Shown here piece by piece: positions 16,524 to 25,467 of a DNA stretch of 64,000 nt. Under the pieces are notes generated by a model. The model ran no database searches. It was not told the origin of the DNA and saw only the letters and a list, made by a program, of their open reading frames with translations. The position numbers and the translations under genes are program-made. The stretch is from Aliiroseovarius sediminilitoris (GTDB lineage: Bacteria; Pseudomonadota; Alphaproteobacteria; Rhodobacterales; Rhodobacteraceae). Location of the stretch: contig NZ_FOJB01000002.1 of NCBI RefSeq assembly GCF_900109955.1, positions 1-64,000 of the forward strand, given 5' to 3'. Each line of letters begins with the position of its first letter. Within the stretch, counting starts at the first letter, position 1.

Positions 16524-18677
16524 CTACTTCTCAAACTCAAGGTTGCTGGAACGAACCTCGCTGATACGAGCGGTTTCCAGAGCCATCATGACATCCTGTG
16601 ACGACAGGATTTCGGACAAAATAATTCCGTTCGGTGCGCCGGGTCCATAGACAGCATTGAAGGGAATTCCATAGCGGTTGTTTGCTTCAAGGAACCGCGA
16701 GATACGTTCGTCGGGGCGCGTCCAATCGGCCTGCATTGCGGTGACACCATCACTGTTCAAGGCGGCCAAGACCGGTTCACGCTCCAAGACCAGAGCCTTG
16801 TTGGCTTTGCAAGTCAGGCACCAATCGGCAGTGACATCGACAAAAACCACTTCGCCCTGTGATACACGGCGCGCAATGCCCCCACGGTCGAAGGCGACCC
16901 AATTGATCCGCCCCCCTGGTGTTTCAGGCCCTGCCAACGCCTGACGCGCAAGAAGTTCGGCCGAAACCATGGGCAGAACGGCGAGCACGATCACGGTCAG
17001 GCCGCGCAGGGAAGGGGACCAGGGGCGCTGAATCAGAACCAGGAGCAATAGAAGTGAAAGGCCGACAACTACGATCATGGAAAGGGGGCCTGCGACGCTG
17101 GTCAAGACCCACAAGAGCCAGATTGATGTTCCGAGAAGAAGCCCCCCCAAAACCAATTTCAACCCGACCATCCACCGTCCTGGTTTGGGTAAGACCGACA
17201 CCAGACCCGGCATGAGAGCTACAAGCAGATAAGGCAGTGCAAGCCCCAAACCCAGCGCTGTGAATACAATCATGATGTCAACGCCACGCCCGGCAAGCGC
17301 AAATGCTATCGCCGTGCCCAGAAACGGTGCCGAACAGGGGGTAGCCATTACCGCCCCGAAAAATCCGGTAGCGAAGTCAGCTCCATGACCCGGGGTGCCT
17401 CCCGCATTGGACAAGCGAGTCTGGAGTGCGGAAGGCAAAGCCAGCTCGAACAGGCCAAACAGATTTGCGGAAAAGATAACGAGCACAAGGACCATCAATG
17501 CCAAGAATGCCGGATTCTGGAATTGCAGTCCCCATCCGACGGACACGCCAAAAAGCTGCAAAACATAGAGGATGGCGGCCAGAGCCCACATGAAACTCAT
17601 GACACCTGCGGCAGCGGCCAGAAAGCCAATACGAACAGATCGCGAGCCGCGTCCTTGCGCCTTGATCGCCGATGACAGCTTGATTGACAAAACCGGAAGG
17701 ACACACGGCATCACATTCAAGATCAGACCACCCAGAAAGGCGATCATCGCAATCCAGGCCAATTTGTTCAGACCTGGCACCAGTTGTTCAAGCCTGAACG
17801 GCGGTTCCGGTGGATCCGACATCAACTGAGGCGACAGGGTCAGGGCGCGTTCAGGACCGTCTGTCACGGTCAAGACGGGATCGTTATAGGTTTGTTCGTT
17901 AACGGTAAGGATCGGGATGCGCGCCCAAAGCCTGCGACCTCCATCCCCGAGCCGGATGTCAGGTTTACCCAAAGCTGTGCCGGCCCCAAGTTCGACAAAA
18001 ACATCCGGTGACACAAATGCTTTGGCGCTTAGCAACTCAAGCGTCAGGGCTGTCTGCTTTGCGTCGATTGACGCAACAGCAGCCTCAATCCCTGTGTTGT
18101 TACCTTCGCTGGGAACACGAGATAAGAAGGTGCTGATGCGCGATGCAGACGCCGTATCGATGTCCGAACCCGGCGGCAGTGACAGAGCCAGTTCAAAGGT
18201 ATGAGGAACACAGACCTCGGAGCAGGTCAGCAGTTTCACGGTTCCGACCAAATCGACTGGTTCACCCGGCTGTTGAAGAGTGATCTGAAGGGGCAAAACA
18301 ACGGAATCGTGATAGCCGAAGTTTTCGATACCGAATGCAGTGAACCGCTCCGGGGCTGGCCAGAGCATTTCAACATTTGCGACGTTGCTTGAGCCGCTCC
18401 AATCGACCTCGGGGGGGCTGCCAACTTCACCCGGAGAGCGCCAATAGGCTTTCCAGCCTTCGGCAAGCGTCAAGTCAAGACCCGCTGATAGCGTTTCAGT
18501 GCCGGATGGAACGCCATCCTGTGCAGAGATCAATTTTGCGGTCACAGATGTCGAGGAATATGCCTCCGACGTCACTGCGATAGCAGGGCTGGTCGCAAGC
18601 ATTCCCAAACCAAGAATAAGGAGCAACCCAATGTGGCGGGCTCCTGTCATCAGGGATGTAAACATCGTCATGTTCAT
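16524..18677 (-). CDS. DsbD/ScsB-type thiol:disulfide transmembrane reductase
   Basis: A 717-residue protein that passes electrons from cytoplasmic thioredoxin across the membrane to periplasmic partners. After a signal peptide, an N-terminal periplasmic domain carries the TCSEVCVPHTF cysteine pair, eight membrane segments carry NVMPCVLPVLS and MATPCSAPFLG, and the C-terminal thioredoxin domain has DWCLTCK. This domain order and the long N-terminus match ScsB (suppressor of copper sensitivity). The likely partner is the ScsC/DsbA-like protein at 23885; CcmG is another possible client. Confidence 0.88.
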   Translation of the reverse strand: MNMTMFTSLMTGARHIGLLLILGLGMLATSPAIAVTSEAYSSTSVTAKLISAQDGVPSGTETLSAGLDLTLAEGWKAYWRSPGEVGSPPEVDWSGSSNVANVEMLWPAPERFTAFGIENFGYHDSVVLPLQITLQQPGEPVDLVGTVKLLTCSEVCVPHTFELALSLPPGSDIDTASASRISTFLSRVPSEGNNTGIEAAVASIDAKQTALTLELLSAKAFVSPDVFVELGAGTALGKPDIRLGDGGRRLWARIPILTVNEQTYNDPVLTVTDGPERALTLSPQLMSDPPEPPFRLEQLVPGLNKLAWIAMIAFLGGLILNVMPCVLPVLSIKLSSAIKAQGRGSRSVRIGFLAAAAGVMSFMWALAAILYVLQLFGVSVGWGLQFQNPAFLALMVLVLVIFSANLFGLFELALPSALQTRLSNAGGTPGHGADFATGFFGAVMATPCSAPFLGTAIAFALAGRGVDIMIVFTALGLGLALPYLLVALMPGLVSVLPKPGRWMVGLKLVLGGLLLGTSIWLLWVLTSVAGPLSMIVVVGLSLLLLLVLIQRPWSPSLRGLTVIVLAVLPMVSAELLARQALAGPETPGGRINWVAFDRGGIARRVSQGEVVFVDVTADWCLTCKANKALVLEREPVLAALNSDGVTAMQADWTRPDERISRFLEANNRYGIPFNAVYGPGAPNGIILSEILSSQDVMMALETARISEVRSSNLEFEK

Positions 18678-18696
18678 TAACTCACGGTGCTATGCG

Positions 18697-18948
18697 TCAT
18701 TCATTTGCCCCTACCGGGATTTCCGATACGTCAGCAATTGTCAAACCCTGTCGACCATCATCACAAGAAATCGTTCGAACCGGGCTGTCTGCGTCGCCGG
18801 TAAACCAGCATCCCTCTGGTGCAGACATTGTCACATTGCCATAGGCAACGGTCGTATTGTCCGGTTTCTCGCATAGCTTGGGTGTCGCGGCACAACCGCT
18901 CAGCGCCAATCCAGCCAACACAACACGCAGGGGGCCGGAACCAGGCAC
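18697..18948 (-). CDS. Small lipoprotein of unknown function
   Basis: An 83-residue protein with a lipobox LSGC (Cys19), so the mature lipoprotein is about 65 residues and carries further cysteines (LCEKP, EGCWF, ISCDDG) that may form disulfides. No family was recognised. It lies between the DUF2933-like gene (start 5 bases after that gene's stop) and scsB, so the three probably share one transcript from the MerR-type promoter at 19313-19343. Periplasmic copper binding or a ScsB client role is possible but unproven. Confidence 0.65.
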   Translation of the reverse strand: MPGSGPLRVVLAGLALSGCAATPKLCEKPDNTTVAYGNVTMSAPEGCWFTGDADSPVRTISCDDGRQGLTIADVSEIPVGANE

Positions 18949-18952
18949 CGGA

Positions 18953-19285
18953 TCAACCCTGACGCACTTGCGGAACAGCCGATGACACTTCGCGGATCAC
19001 AATATCGTGTGTTTCATTGTCGGCCACAGAATCATCGGCCCCAGAATCACTTTTGTGACAGCTCTTGCCCATCACCTTGTGCATCACGAAATGGACGCCG
19101 ACACAAAGCAGCAAGGGTGCAAAGGTGAACAGGTTATACCCCGCCCCGCCAAACGCGCCGCCTGCCAGGACAAAGCCGACAATCGGTATAAACATGACGA
19201 CACAACAGGCCAACATCGCAAGATGCATCGGCTTCGACCCCGACTGGGATTGCGCCGTAGGTTTGGTGTCGTTTTGGTCGCTCAT
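18953..19285 (-). CDS. DUF2933-like small membrane protein
   Basis: About 110 residues with a short polar N-terminus, two hydrophobic helices (MLACCVVMFIPIVGFVLAGG and the FAPLLLCVGVHFVMHKVMG segment) and an acidic tail. The HFVMHKVMG / CCxxM pattern is like DUF2933 proteins common in copper-resistance loci. The ATG at 19285 follows GAAGAGG; an upstream in-frame ATG lacks a ribosome site. It heads a minus-strand unit with the lipoprotein and scsB. Potential His/Met/Cys copper ligands lie in the membrane segments. Confidence 0.7.
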   Translation of the reverse strand: MSDQNDTKPTAQSQSGSKPMHLAMLACCVVMFIPIVGFVLAGGAFGGAGYNLFTFAPLLLCVGVHFVMHKVMGKSCHKSDSGADDSVADNETHDIVIREVSSAVPQVRQG

Positions 19286-19312
19286 GTGTGCCTCTTCCGG
19301 ATGGGTTGGCCC

Positions 19313-19343
19313 CATATGCACGCCTAACCTGTAGAAAGGTCAA
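19313..19343 (-). promoter_or_regulatory. MerR/CueR-type promoter upstream of the DUF2933-scsB unit
   Basis: Read on the minus strand, TTGACC (19343-19338) is followed by the dyad-bearing spacer ACCTTTCTACAGGT and a CATATG -10-like element after 19 bases. The TTGACCTT start is shared with the copZ and copA promoters, which suggests control by the CueR-like protein at 29144. Confidence 0.5.
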
Positions 19344-19450
19344 GGATACATTTCGATACAAAATTTGATGCTCGGAGCAGTTGATGAATGTATCGGATCA
19401 GGCGAATAAGCAGCTCAGAAAAACGTCCAACAATCGCGTGGAGACGCAAC

Positions 19451-20032
19451 ATGGCAGGCAATGGAAAACTAGACAGGCGTATGGTGATGGCCGGTGCGGC
19501 TTCTTTTTTGGCTGCACCAACCATATTACGGGCACAGGAAGTTCCAACGAATATTCAGGAACCCGCGGTGCGGCGAAACATATCTTCCTTCACCCTACAT
19601 GAATGGAAAGACCATTTCGATAGTTTGGGCAAAGGCATTCTGCTGTCCGATACCGTCTCTCGTGTTCTTCAGCACTGGACAGCGGACGGTGAAATGCGGA
19701 TTTATCCGACGTCGGTGCCAATCTCGGAAGAATTGACCCGTCGCGGATATACCGAAGTTATCGAAAAGCGAAAAAACCCCAGTTGGGCCCCGACACCATC
19801 CATGAGAAAGCGCAATCCGGAATGGCCCGCGATCATAAAGGGAGGCGACCCCGAAAATCCCCTTGGATCACGAGCGCTGTATCTGTCTTGGCAATACTAC
19901 CGCATTCATGGCACTCAGGATTCGCGCAAAATCGGTCGCAATTCTTCGAATGGATGTATAGGTCTCTACAATGAACAGATCGAAGAAGTATATGACCGTA
20001 CTCCCGTTGGCACGCAGGTCAAGCTGATCTGA
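19451..20032 (+). CDS. Exported L,D-transpeptidase (YkuD fold)
   Basis: A 193-residue protein with a twin-arginine-like leader (LDRRMVMAGAASFLAAPTILRAQ) and a YkuD catalytic domain. The active-site loop reads RNSSNGCIGLYN with nucleophile Cys169 and an upstream HGTQ histidine. The family usually has Arg where this has Gly (GCIR to GCIG), a notable change beside the nucleophile. Such enzymes cross-link peptidoglycan or attach proteins to it. The ATG at 19451 starts the leader cleanly. It precedes a run of cytochromes, so it may be co-transcribed with them. Confidence 0.8.
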   Translation: MAGNGKLDRRMVMAGAASFLAAPTILRAQEVPTNIQEPAVRRNISSFTLHEWKDHFDSLGKGILLSDTVSRVLQHWTADGEMRIYPTSVPISEELTRRGYTEVIEKRKNPSWAPTPSMRKRNPEWPAIIKGGDPENPLGSRALYLSWQYYRIHGTQDSRKIGRNSSNGCIGLYNEQIEEVYDRTPVGTQVKLI

Positions 20033-20064
20033 TTACCGCAAGAACAAACCCAAAGGAAAAACGA

Positions 20065-20523
20065 ATGAGCAATTGGGGACTTTTCGTGGGCGGTGCGCTG
20101 CTGGTTGGCGTCGCGGCAGCCGGATGGCAGGCGTTTCAGCCAGCGCCCGCACAGCAAGGCCATTCCATGGTGCCGCCTGACACGAGCGACATCGCAATGG
20201 GTGATCCGATCGAGGACGTTCGGGTGCCCGAGGAATTGTCGGTTGAGGCAGCAATTGGAAAACGCGCGTTTGAGGCCAAGTGCGCAACGTGCCATGGCAC
20301 AAATGCTGCCGGCCAAAATGGAGTAGCCCCCCCGCTTGTGCATAAGATTTACGAGCCGGGGCACCATGCGGATGAAGCATTCCAAAGGGCTGCGATGGGC
20401 GGGGTTCGTTCGCATCACTGGAACTTCGGCGACATGCCTCCTGTAACTGGGATAACACGAGGGGATGTCCAATACATCGCGCTGTATATCCGAGAGCTTC
20501 AGCGCGAAAACGGGATCAATTGA
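20065..20523 (+). CDS. Membrane-anchored class I c-type cytochrome
   Basis: A 152-residue protein with an uncleaved-looking N-terminal helix and one haem motif, CATCH (residues 73-77). The axial Met is likely in DMPPVTG. Low-potential periplasmic electron carrier inferred. Its stop overlaps the next gene start (TGATG). Maturation would need System I, part of which is encoded at 11.7-15.9 kb. Confidence 0.85.
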   Translation: MSNWGLFVGGALLVGVAAAGWQAFQPAPAQQGHSMVPPDTSDIAMGDPIEDVRVPEELSVEAAIGKRAFEAKCATCHGTNAAGQNGVAPPLVHKIYEPGHHADEAFQRAAMGGVRSHHWNFGDMPPVTGITRGDVQYIALYIRELQRENGIN

Positions 20524-20876
20524 TGCTCCCAAAGACCGGTGCATTCCTGTTTCGATTGCTCTTTGTTGTTCTGATCGGCGGTTTCGTCGCTTTTGCGAGT
20601 GTTCCGGACGTCGCCGATGGCCACGCGGGAAGCTCTGACAGTCTGTCTGAGACGCTCGTGGATGAAAGCGGCGCGGACCACCACGCCGATACCGCATCCA
20701 GTTCATCCGGGCATTGCCACCCCGGTCTTGATTGCTTCACTGCCGGAGCCTTTCTTCTGCTTCCGGCATTGTCTGCACCATTGGAGACCGGAAAATCGAA
20801 AGTCTGGTTCTCACACCTTGAAAGCGAGAGCTGGGCATCCCTTCCAGACAACCCGCCGCCGCGAAATCAATCCTGA
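20523..20876 (+). CDS. Hypothetical membrane protein with His-rich loop
   Basis: About 117 residues with a first membrane helix (GAFLFRLLFVVLIGGFVAFA), a loop rich in His, Asp and Ser (ESGADHHADT, GHCHPGLDC), then a second hydrophobic stretch (AGAFLLLPAL). The CHPGLDC motif resembles the conserved part of DUF2946-type copper-associated proteins, but the match is weak. It is translationally coupled to the cytochrome upstream. Function unknown. Confidence 0.6.
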   Translation: MLPKTGAFLFRLLFVVLIGGFVAFASVPDVADGHAGSSDSLSETLVDESGADHHADTASSSSGHCHPGLDCFTAGAFLLLPALSAPLETGKSKVWFSHLESESWASLPDNPPPRNQS

Positions 20877-20915
20877 CACCAGCAAACTGAAAAAGACTGA
20901 TCAAGGATTGAAACT

Positions 20916-21503
20916 ATGAAAAAAACGACTGTTATTGCGGCAATCATCGCAAGCTCGACGGCTTTGGCCGCTTTTGCTCATGGCGGCGCAACCGGCGTCG
21001 TGAAAGAACGCATGGATGCCATGGCTGACATGGGAAAGGCTGTGAAAGCGGTCACGCCCATGATGCGCGGCGAAATCGCCTATGACGCGGATGTTGTGCG
21101 TCAAGCTGCGGCAACGTTCTCTCGTCACGCTGGCGAGACCATGACCAACCTCTTTCCCGAAGGCACCGGTGGTGCGCCCTCAGAAGCCAAAGACTCCGTC
21201 TGGACCAAATGGGAGGAATTCTCAGAACTGGCCGAACAGCTTGGTGTTGTTTCCGAAGGGCTGGCAGGCGCTGCTGACAACGGGATGATGGCGTCAGGCG
21301 GTGGTGCCGCGTCCACAGACACAATGATGGGCGGCGGTTCCAGCATGACGGGCGGCGCATCCGGCATGATGGGCGGCGCTGACACAACGGAAAGCACCAT
21401 GACCGTCGCGCAGATTGCTGAAATGCCAGTGGACAGCGCGTTCACAATGGTGACTCAGGTTTGCTCCGCCTGTCACACAAAATTCCGTGCGGAATCAAAG
21501 TAA
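20916..21503 (+). CDS. Cytochrome c' with methionine/glycine-rich insertion
   Basis: A 195-residue periplasmic cytochrome of the c'/c556 four-helix-bundle class, with a signal peptide ending at AFA and the haem motif CSACH (183-187) at the C-terminus, followed by KFRAE as usual. Compared with the usual 125-150-residue mature protein, a loop at about 121-162 is expanded with MM-GGG repeats (MMGGGSSMTGG, ASGMMGGAD). The Met-rich insert resembles copper-binding loops of nearby proteins. Members of this class bind NO or CO or transfer electrons; a copper link here is an inference. Confidence 0.85.
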   Translation: MKKTTVIAAIIASSTALAAFAHGGATGVVKERMDAMADMGKAVKAVTPMMRGEIAYDADVVRQAAATFSRHAGETMTNLFPEGTGGAPSEAKDSVWTKWEEFSELAEQLGVVSEGLAGAADNGMMASGGGAASTDTMMGGGSSMTGGASGMMGGADTTESTMTVAQIAEMPVDSAFTMVTQVCSACHTKFRAESK

Positions 21504-21504
21504 G

Positions 21505-22404
21505 ATGCGCGGTATCAGTAAACTAGCCTTGGGCGTGACGGCATTCGGTGCCTTCACGACCATCGCAATCGTTGCGTGGCCGATCGGGCAGATCAAAGGG
21601 CCCATCACTCTTGAAGGAGACGCAAGCAAAGGGGCCTATCTCGCCCGTGCAAGCGGCTGCATTGCCTGCCACACGAATTTTGAGGCAGGTGGTGCTCCTT
21701 TGGCTGGCGGAGTAAAACTGGACACGCCTTTCGGCACGCTGTTTTCACCCAATCTGACCACCGACCCGGAACACGGAATCGGTGACTGGACGATTGACGA
21801 ATTTGCGCGTGCCGTCAGGCAAGGGATCTCGCCGGATGGAGAGCCATACTATCCAGCCTTTACCTATCCTTTCTACGCCAACTTCACCGACCAGGAGATT
21901 GCCGACCTTTGGGCTGCTTTTCAGACTGTCCCTGCAGTTGCCGAACCGTCCAAGGAACAGGAAATGCCTTTCCCTTTCAACCAGCGTTGGGGGCTGAAAC
22001 TGTGGCGTGCCGCGTTTTTGACCACCCCGCGCACAGATCCGGTTGAAGGCAATGGCAACGCCTGGAACCGCGGTCGGGAGCTCGTGGAAGGGGCCACGCA
22101 TTGTGCAGCCTGTCACACAGGCCGCAACATTGTAGGTGCGCGGAAAACGGACAGCCAGCACTTCAAGGGAAGTGCCGCGTTACCCGGAGGAGGCAAAGCC
22201 CCGGCCATCGATTATGAAACGCTACAAATGCGCGGATGGACCGTAGACAGTCTGGCCTATGCGTTGCGAACCGGTATCAAACCCGACGGCGACGCGTTTG
22301 GAGGGTCGATGGGAGAAGTTGTAATGTATGGAACCAGGTTTTTGACAGAAGAAGATCAAAGGGCCATGGCAACCTACCTGATGGACGATCACACCGACGG
22401 GTGA
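21505..22404 (+). CDS. Diheme c-type cytochrome
   Basis: A 299-residue membrane-anchored protein with two haem motifs, CIACH (52-56) and CAACH (200-204), each in a class I cytochrome domain. This is the architecture of the cytochrome subunit of membrane-bound alcohol, aldehyde or gluconate dehydrogenases and of related thiosulfate or oxidase electron donors. The ATG at 21505 follows the cytochrome c' stop by one base. It precedes the second multicopper oxidase, so the cytochromes may accept its electrons or feed a terminal oxidase. Confidence 0.85.
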   Translation: MRGISKLALGVTAFGAFTTIAIVAWPIGQIKGPITLEGDASKGAYLARASGCIACHTNFEAGGAPLAGGVKLDTPFGTLFSPNLTTDPEHGIGDWTIDEFARAVRQGISPDGEPYYPAFTYPFYANFTDQEIADLWAAFQTVPAVAEPSKEQEMPFPFNQRWGLKLWRAAFLTTPRTDPVEGNGNAWNRGRELVEGATHCAACHTGRNIVGARKTDSQHFKGSAALPGGGKAPAIDYETLQMRGWTVDSLAYALRTGIKPDGDAFGGSMGEVVMYGTRFLTEEDQRAMATYLMDDHTDG

Positions 22405-22461
22405 CATAGCGAAACGAAACTAGGGAGGGGGCTGTGGCCCCCTTCCAAAGAAGGACACGGA

Positions 22462-23859
22462 ATGAAACAAACCCGACGAGATGTTTTGCGCATGGGGGCG
22501 ACCCTGGGACTTGGTACACTGGTGCCAGGAACAATTCGCGCGGCCGCGACCGACCCCACTTTGCTGACTGCCCGCGTTGCAGATGTCCAACTCGCGCCTG
22601 CCAACTATCCGCTGACCCAAATCTGGGGCTACGACGGGCAGATGCCGGGAACTTTGATCCGGGTGCAACAAGGCGACCGCATTGCGCGACGGTTTGTCAA
22701 CGAGCTTCCACAGGCCAGTTCCGTGCACTGGCACGGTCTTCGTATCGACAACGCGATGGACGGGGTGGCTGGGCTGACCCAGGACGCAGTGCCGCCCGGC
22801 GGGACATTCGACTATGATTTCACCGCCGATGATGCCGGCACGTATTGGTATCATGCCCACAACCGCTCTATGGAACAGGTCGCCCGCGGGCTTTACGGTG
22901 CCCTGATCGTTGATGAAGCGGAAGCGGCTGACATTGACCGGGATGAAATTCTGATCCTCGATGATTGGCGCCTGGACCCGGAAACGGCGCAGTTGGACAC
23001 TGATTTCGACACCCCGCACGACCGAAGCCACGCCGGGCGTCTCGGAAATTTTGTTGCCACGAACGGATCGCCGGAAACAGAGTTGCCGGTCAAGCCCAAC
23101 GAACGTCTGCGGCTGCGCCTGATCAACGCGTCCAACGCGAAGATATTCCAACTGGCGCTGTCGGGGCTTGAAGGTTGGGTGATGGCTTATGACGGTATGC
23201 CGCTGGACGTGCCAGAGAAGGTTGAAGGCCCTTTCCTGTTGGCACCTGGGCAACGCATCGATCTGTTTGCCGATGTCACCGCCGCCACAGACGAAGTCGC
23301 ACATTTGGTTCGCATCGACGATGAAGAAGCTGTTTCGCAAGCCGCTTTTCCAGTTGGTTCTTCCGAGAGTTCAGCCAGCAAGCGCAACACCCCAACGCCG
23401 CTGCCACCAAATCCGAACATGTCCGTTCCCGACGTGGACACGGCACGCCGGTTCGACTTGAAGATGGAAGGTGGCGCTATGGGCGGCCTTCAAAGCGCCA
23501 AGCTGGACGGCAAGACAATGAACTTTAGCGAATTGGCGGCAGTCAACCAGTTCTGGTCGTTCAACGGCATAGTCGGTATGGACGATACTCCACTTGCGCA
23601 GCTATCATCAGGGGAAACCGCACGGGTCAGCATCCAGAACGACACAGTCTTTCCACATGCCATGCACTTGCACGGTATGCATTTTCGCGAAGTCTTGAAA
23701 GATGGTAAACTTGGCCCCCTCAGGGATACGCTGTTGGTGTTCAGGGGTGAAACACGTGAGATCGCCTTTGTCGCTGGCAAACCCGGCAAGTGGCTATTCC
23801 ATTGCCACATGTTGGCTCATGCAGCAGCGGGCATGGCGACCTGGATTAGCGTGACATGA
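22462..23859 (+). CDS. Multicopper oxidase, Tat-exported (second copy type)
   Basis: A 465-residue three-domain cupredoxin oxidase with a twin-arginine leader (TRRDVLRMG). Copper ligands are HWHG (89-92), WYHAH, HAMHLHG and HCHMLAHAAAGM. It has HAMHLHG where CueO and the oxidase at 5833 have HPFH, and no Met-rich insert in the copper-donor region, so its substrate may differ (a laccase-like or CopA-type oxidase). It follows the diheme cytochrome by 57 bases with a GAAGGACACGG ribosome site and precedes the DsbA-like gene. Confidence 0.9.
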   Translation: MKQTRRDVLRMGATLGLGTLVPGTIRAAATDPTLLTARVADVQLAPANYPLTQIWGYDGQMPGTLIRVQQGDRIARRFVNELPQASSVHWHGLRIDNAMDGVAGLTQDAVPPGGTFDYDFTADDAGTYWYHAHNRSMEQVARGLYGALIVDEAEAADIDRDEILILDDWRLDPETAQLDTDFDTPHDRSHAGRLGNFVATNGSPETELPVKPNERLRLRLINASNAKIFQLALSGLEGWVMAYDGMPLDVPEKVEGPFLLAPGQRIDLFADVTAATDEVAHLVRIDDEEAVSQAAFPVGSSESSASKRNTPTPLPPNPNMSVPDVDTARRFDLKMEGGAMGGLQSAKLDGKTMNFSELAAVNQFWSFNGIVGMDDTPLAQLSSGETARVSIQNDTVFPHAMHLHGMHFREVLKDGKLGPLRDTLLVFRGETREIAFVAGKPGKWLFHCHMLAHAAAGMATWISVT

Positions 23860-23884
23860 ACAAATTAATATATGGGAGAACAGC

Positions 23885-24616
23885 ATGAAACTGAGAAATG
23901 GAATTCTCGCTCTGGCCATCGGTCTGGCGACGCCGTTTGGAACATGGGCGGACGAGTTAGATGAGGGCAGAATCAAGGAACTGGCCCTTGAAGCGATCCG
24001 TGAAAACCCCAGCATCATCATGGAAGCCGTCTCGATCCTGGAACAACAGAAAGCCACCGACATCGAGGCCGCCCGCGCAGATGTTCTGACCAATCAGCGC
24101 AACTTGCTGGAACTGGATCCGAATGCACCGGTGCTGGGCAATCCGGATGGGGATGTAACGGTGGTGGAGTTCTTCGACTACAACTGTCCCTATTGCCGCC
24201 GAGCGATGGACGAAGTGCAAGGACTGCTTGAGGATGATGCGGATGTGCGACTTGTTTATCGCGAGTGGCCTATTCTGGGAGAAGGATCGGTTTTTGCTGC
24301 AAAGGCTGCATTGGCAGCCCGGGAACAGGGGAAATACGAAGCATTCCATTGGGCGCTGATGGGTATGAGTGGTCGTGCAGAAGAAGCGTCTGTCATGCGC
24401 ATCGCATCTGAAGTCGGACTGGATATCGACCAGCTGCGCCGGGATATGCAAGCACCTGAAATCGAAGAACATATCTCGACCTCGATGAATCTTGCGCAAT
24501 CCCTGGGCTTCAATGGCACACCATCATTTGTGATCGGTGATGAACTGGTGCCGGGGTTTGTAGAGAAATCCCAGTTGGTTGAAATCGTCGATGCGACGAG
24601 AAAGGCAGCAGAATGA
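23885..24616 (+). CDS. DsbA-family thiol oxidoreductase (ScsC/Com1-like)
   Basis: A 243-residue periplasmic protein with a signal peptide, an N-terminal helical extension (DEGRIKELALEAIRENP...) that in ScsC mediates oligomerisation, and a DsbA thioredoxin domain with CPYC (Cys101, Cys104) and the cis-Pro loop GTPSFV. It is probably reduced by the ScsB-type protein at 16524 as a disulfide isomerase that protects against copper-induced misfolding. That pairing is inferred from known ScsB-ScsC systems. It follows the multicopper oxidase by 25 bases. Confidence 0.88.
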   Translation: MKLRNGILALAIGLATPFGTWADELDEGRIKELALEAIRENPSIIMEAVSILEQQKATDIEAARADVLTNQRNLLELDPNAPVLGNPDGDVTVVEFFDYNCPYCRRAMDEVQGLLEDDADVRLVYREWPILGEGSVFAAKAALAAREQGKYEAFHWALMGMSGRAEEASVMRIASEVGLDIDQLRRDMQAPEIEEHISTSMNLAQSLGFNGTPSFVIGDELVPGFVEKSQLVEIVDATRKAAE

Positions 24617-24874
24617 TCCCAGACTGCTGGTGGTCCAGCGATGTTTGACGACTGTTGGAACGAACACCATTTTTCAAAGGGAAAGGTTGGACGTGATCCC
24701 TGATGGTAAAATGTCGCTTGCTCCGTGCGCCGTCGAACCTTTGACGGCAGATGCTGACCACACATGGCGGATCGGGGATGTTCGAACAGTCGCTGCGCAG
24801 ACATCATGGCAATCCAGGATGAGGTATCATGATGAAAAAGAGAACGTTCACTAACCACAGCACGGAGAGAAACG

Positions 24875-25366
24875 ATGTCACGAACCAAGCTTGTGATTGC
24901 TGCGGCTGTCGCCATATTAGGTATTTTGAGCGCCGCGGCCTTCCTAGGCTCCAACGATGCAAAAGCCGGGCCACCAAAGCAACCGGCGAATTCTGATACC
25001 GAGGCCGGTGCGAAGTTGTATGCTGAAAACTGTGCTTCGTGCCACGGGGCGCAGTTGGAAGGTGAACCCGATTGGCGCAGCCCGAAAGATGACGGCACTC
25101 TACCCGCTCCCCCCCATGACCAGACCGGCCATACCTGGCATCACGGAGATGCGCTGCTGTTCAATTACACAAAACTGGGCGGGCAGGCGGCCCTGGAGGC
25201 AAGCGGCGTCACCGATTTTGTCAGCAGTATGCCCAGTTTTGGCGACCAATTGAGCGAGCAGGAAATCTGGGATATTCTGGCGTTCATCAAGTCAACCTGG
25301 CCCGACCGGATGCGCGAAACCCAGAAAGTGCGGACGGAAGGCGAACAGATGCAGGGTAGCTCGTAA
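24875..25366 (+). CDS. Monoheme c-type cytochrome
   Basis: A 163-residue protein with an N-terminal hydrophobic leader, a class I haem motif CASCH (53-57) and a likely axial Met in MPSFG. A His pair (GHTWHHGD) in the middle could bind metal. It resembles small cytochromes in copper loci that accompany multicopper oxidases. A good GGAGAGAAACG ribosome site precedes it. The 258 bases upstream hold no recognised gene and probably its promoter. Confidence 0.83.
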   Translation: MSRTKLVIAAAVAILGILSAAAFLGSNDAKAGPPKQPANSDTEAGAKLYAENCASCHGAQLEGEPDWRSPKDDGTLPAPPHDQTGHTWHHGDALLFNYTKLGGQAALEASGVTDFVSSMPSFGDQLSEQEIWDILAFIKSTWPDRMRETQKVRTEGEQMQGSS

Positions 25367-25467
25367 GCGACACGGTTTGACCTTTGTCATGTTGTGATAT
25401 CGCGCCAATGATAAAATACAATGAAATAAAATCACCAACCCACCCACCAAACATGGAAGCGAACCAA

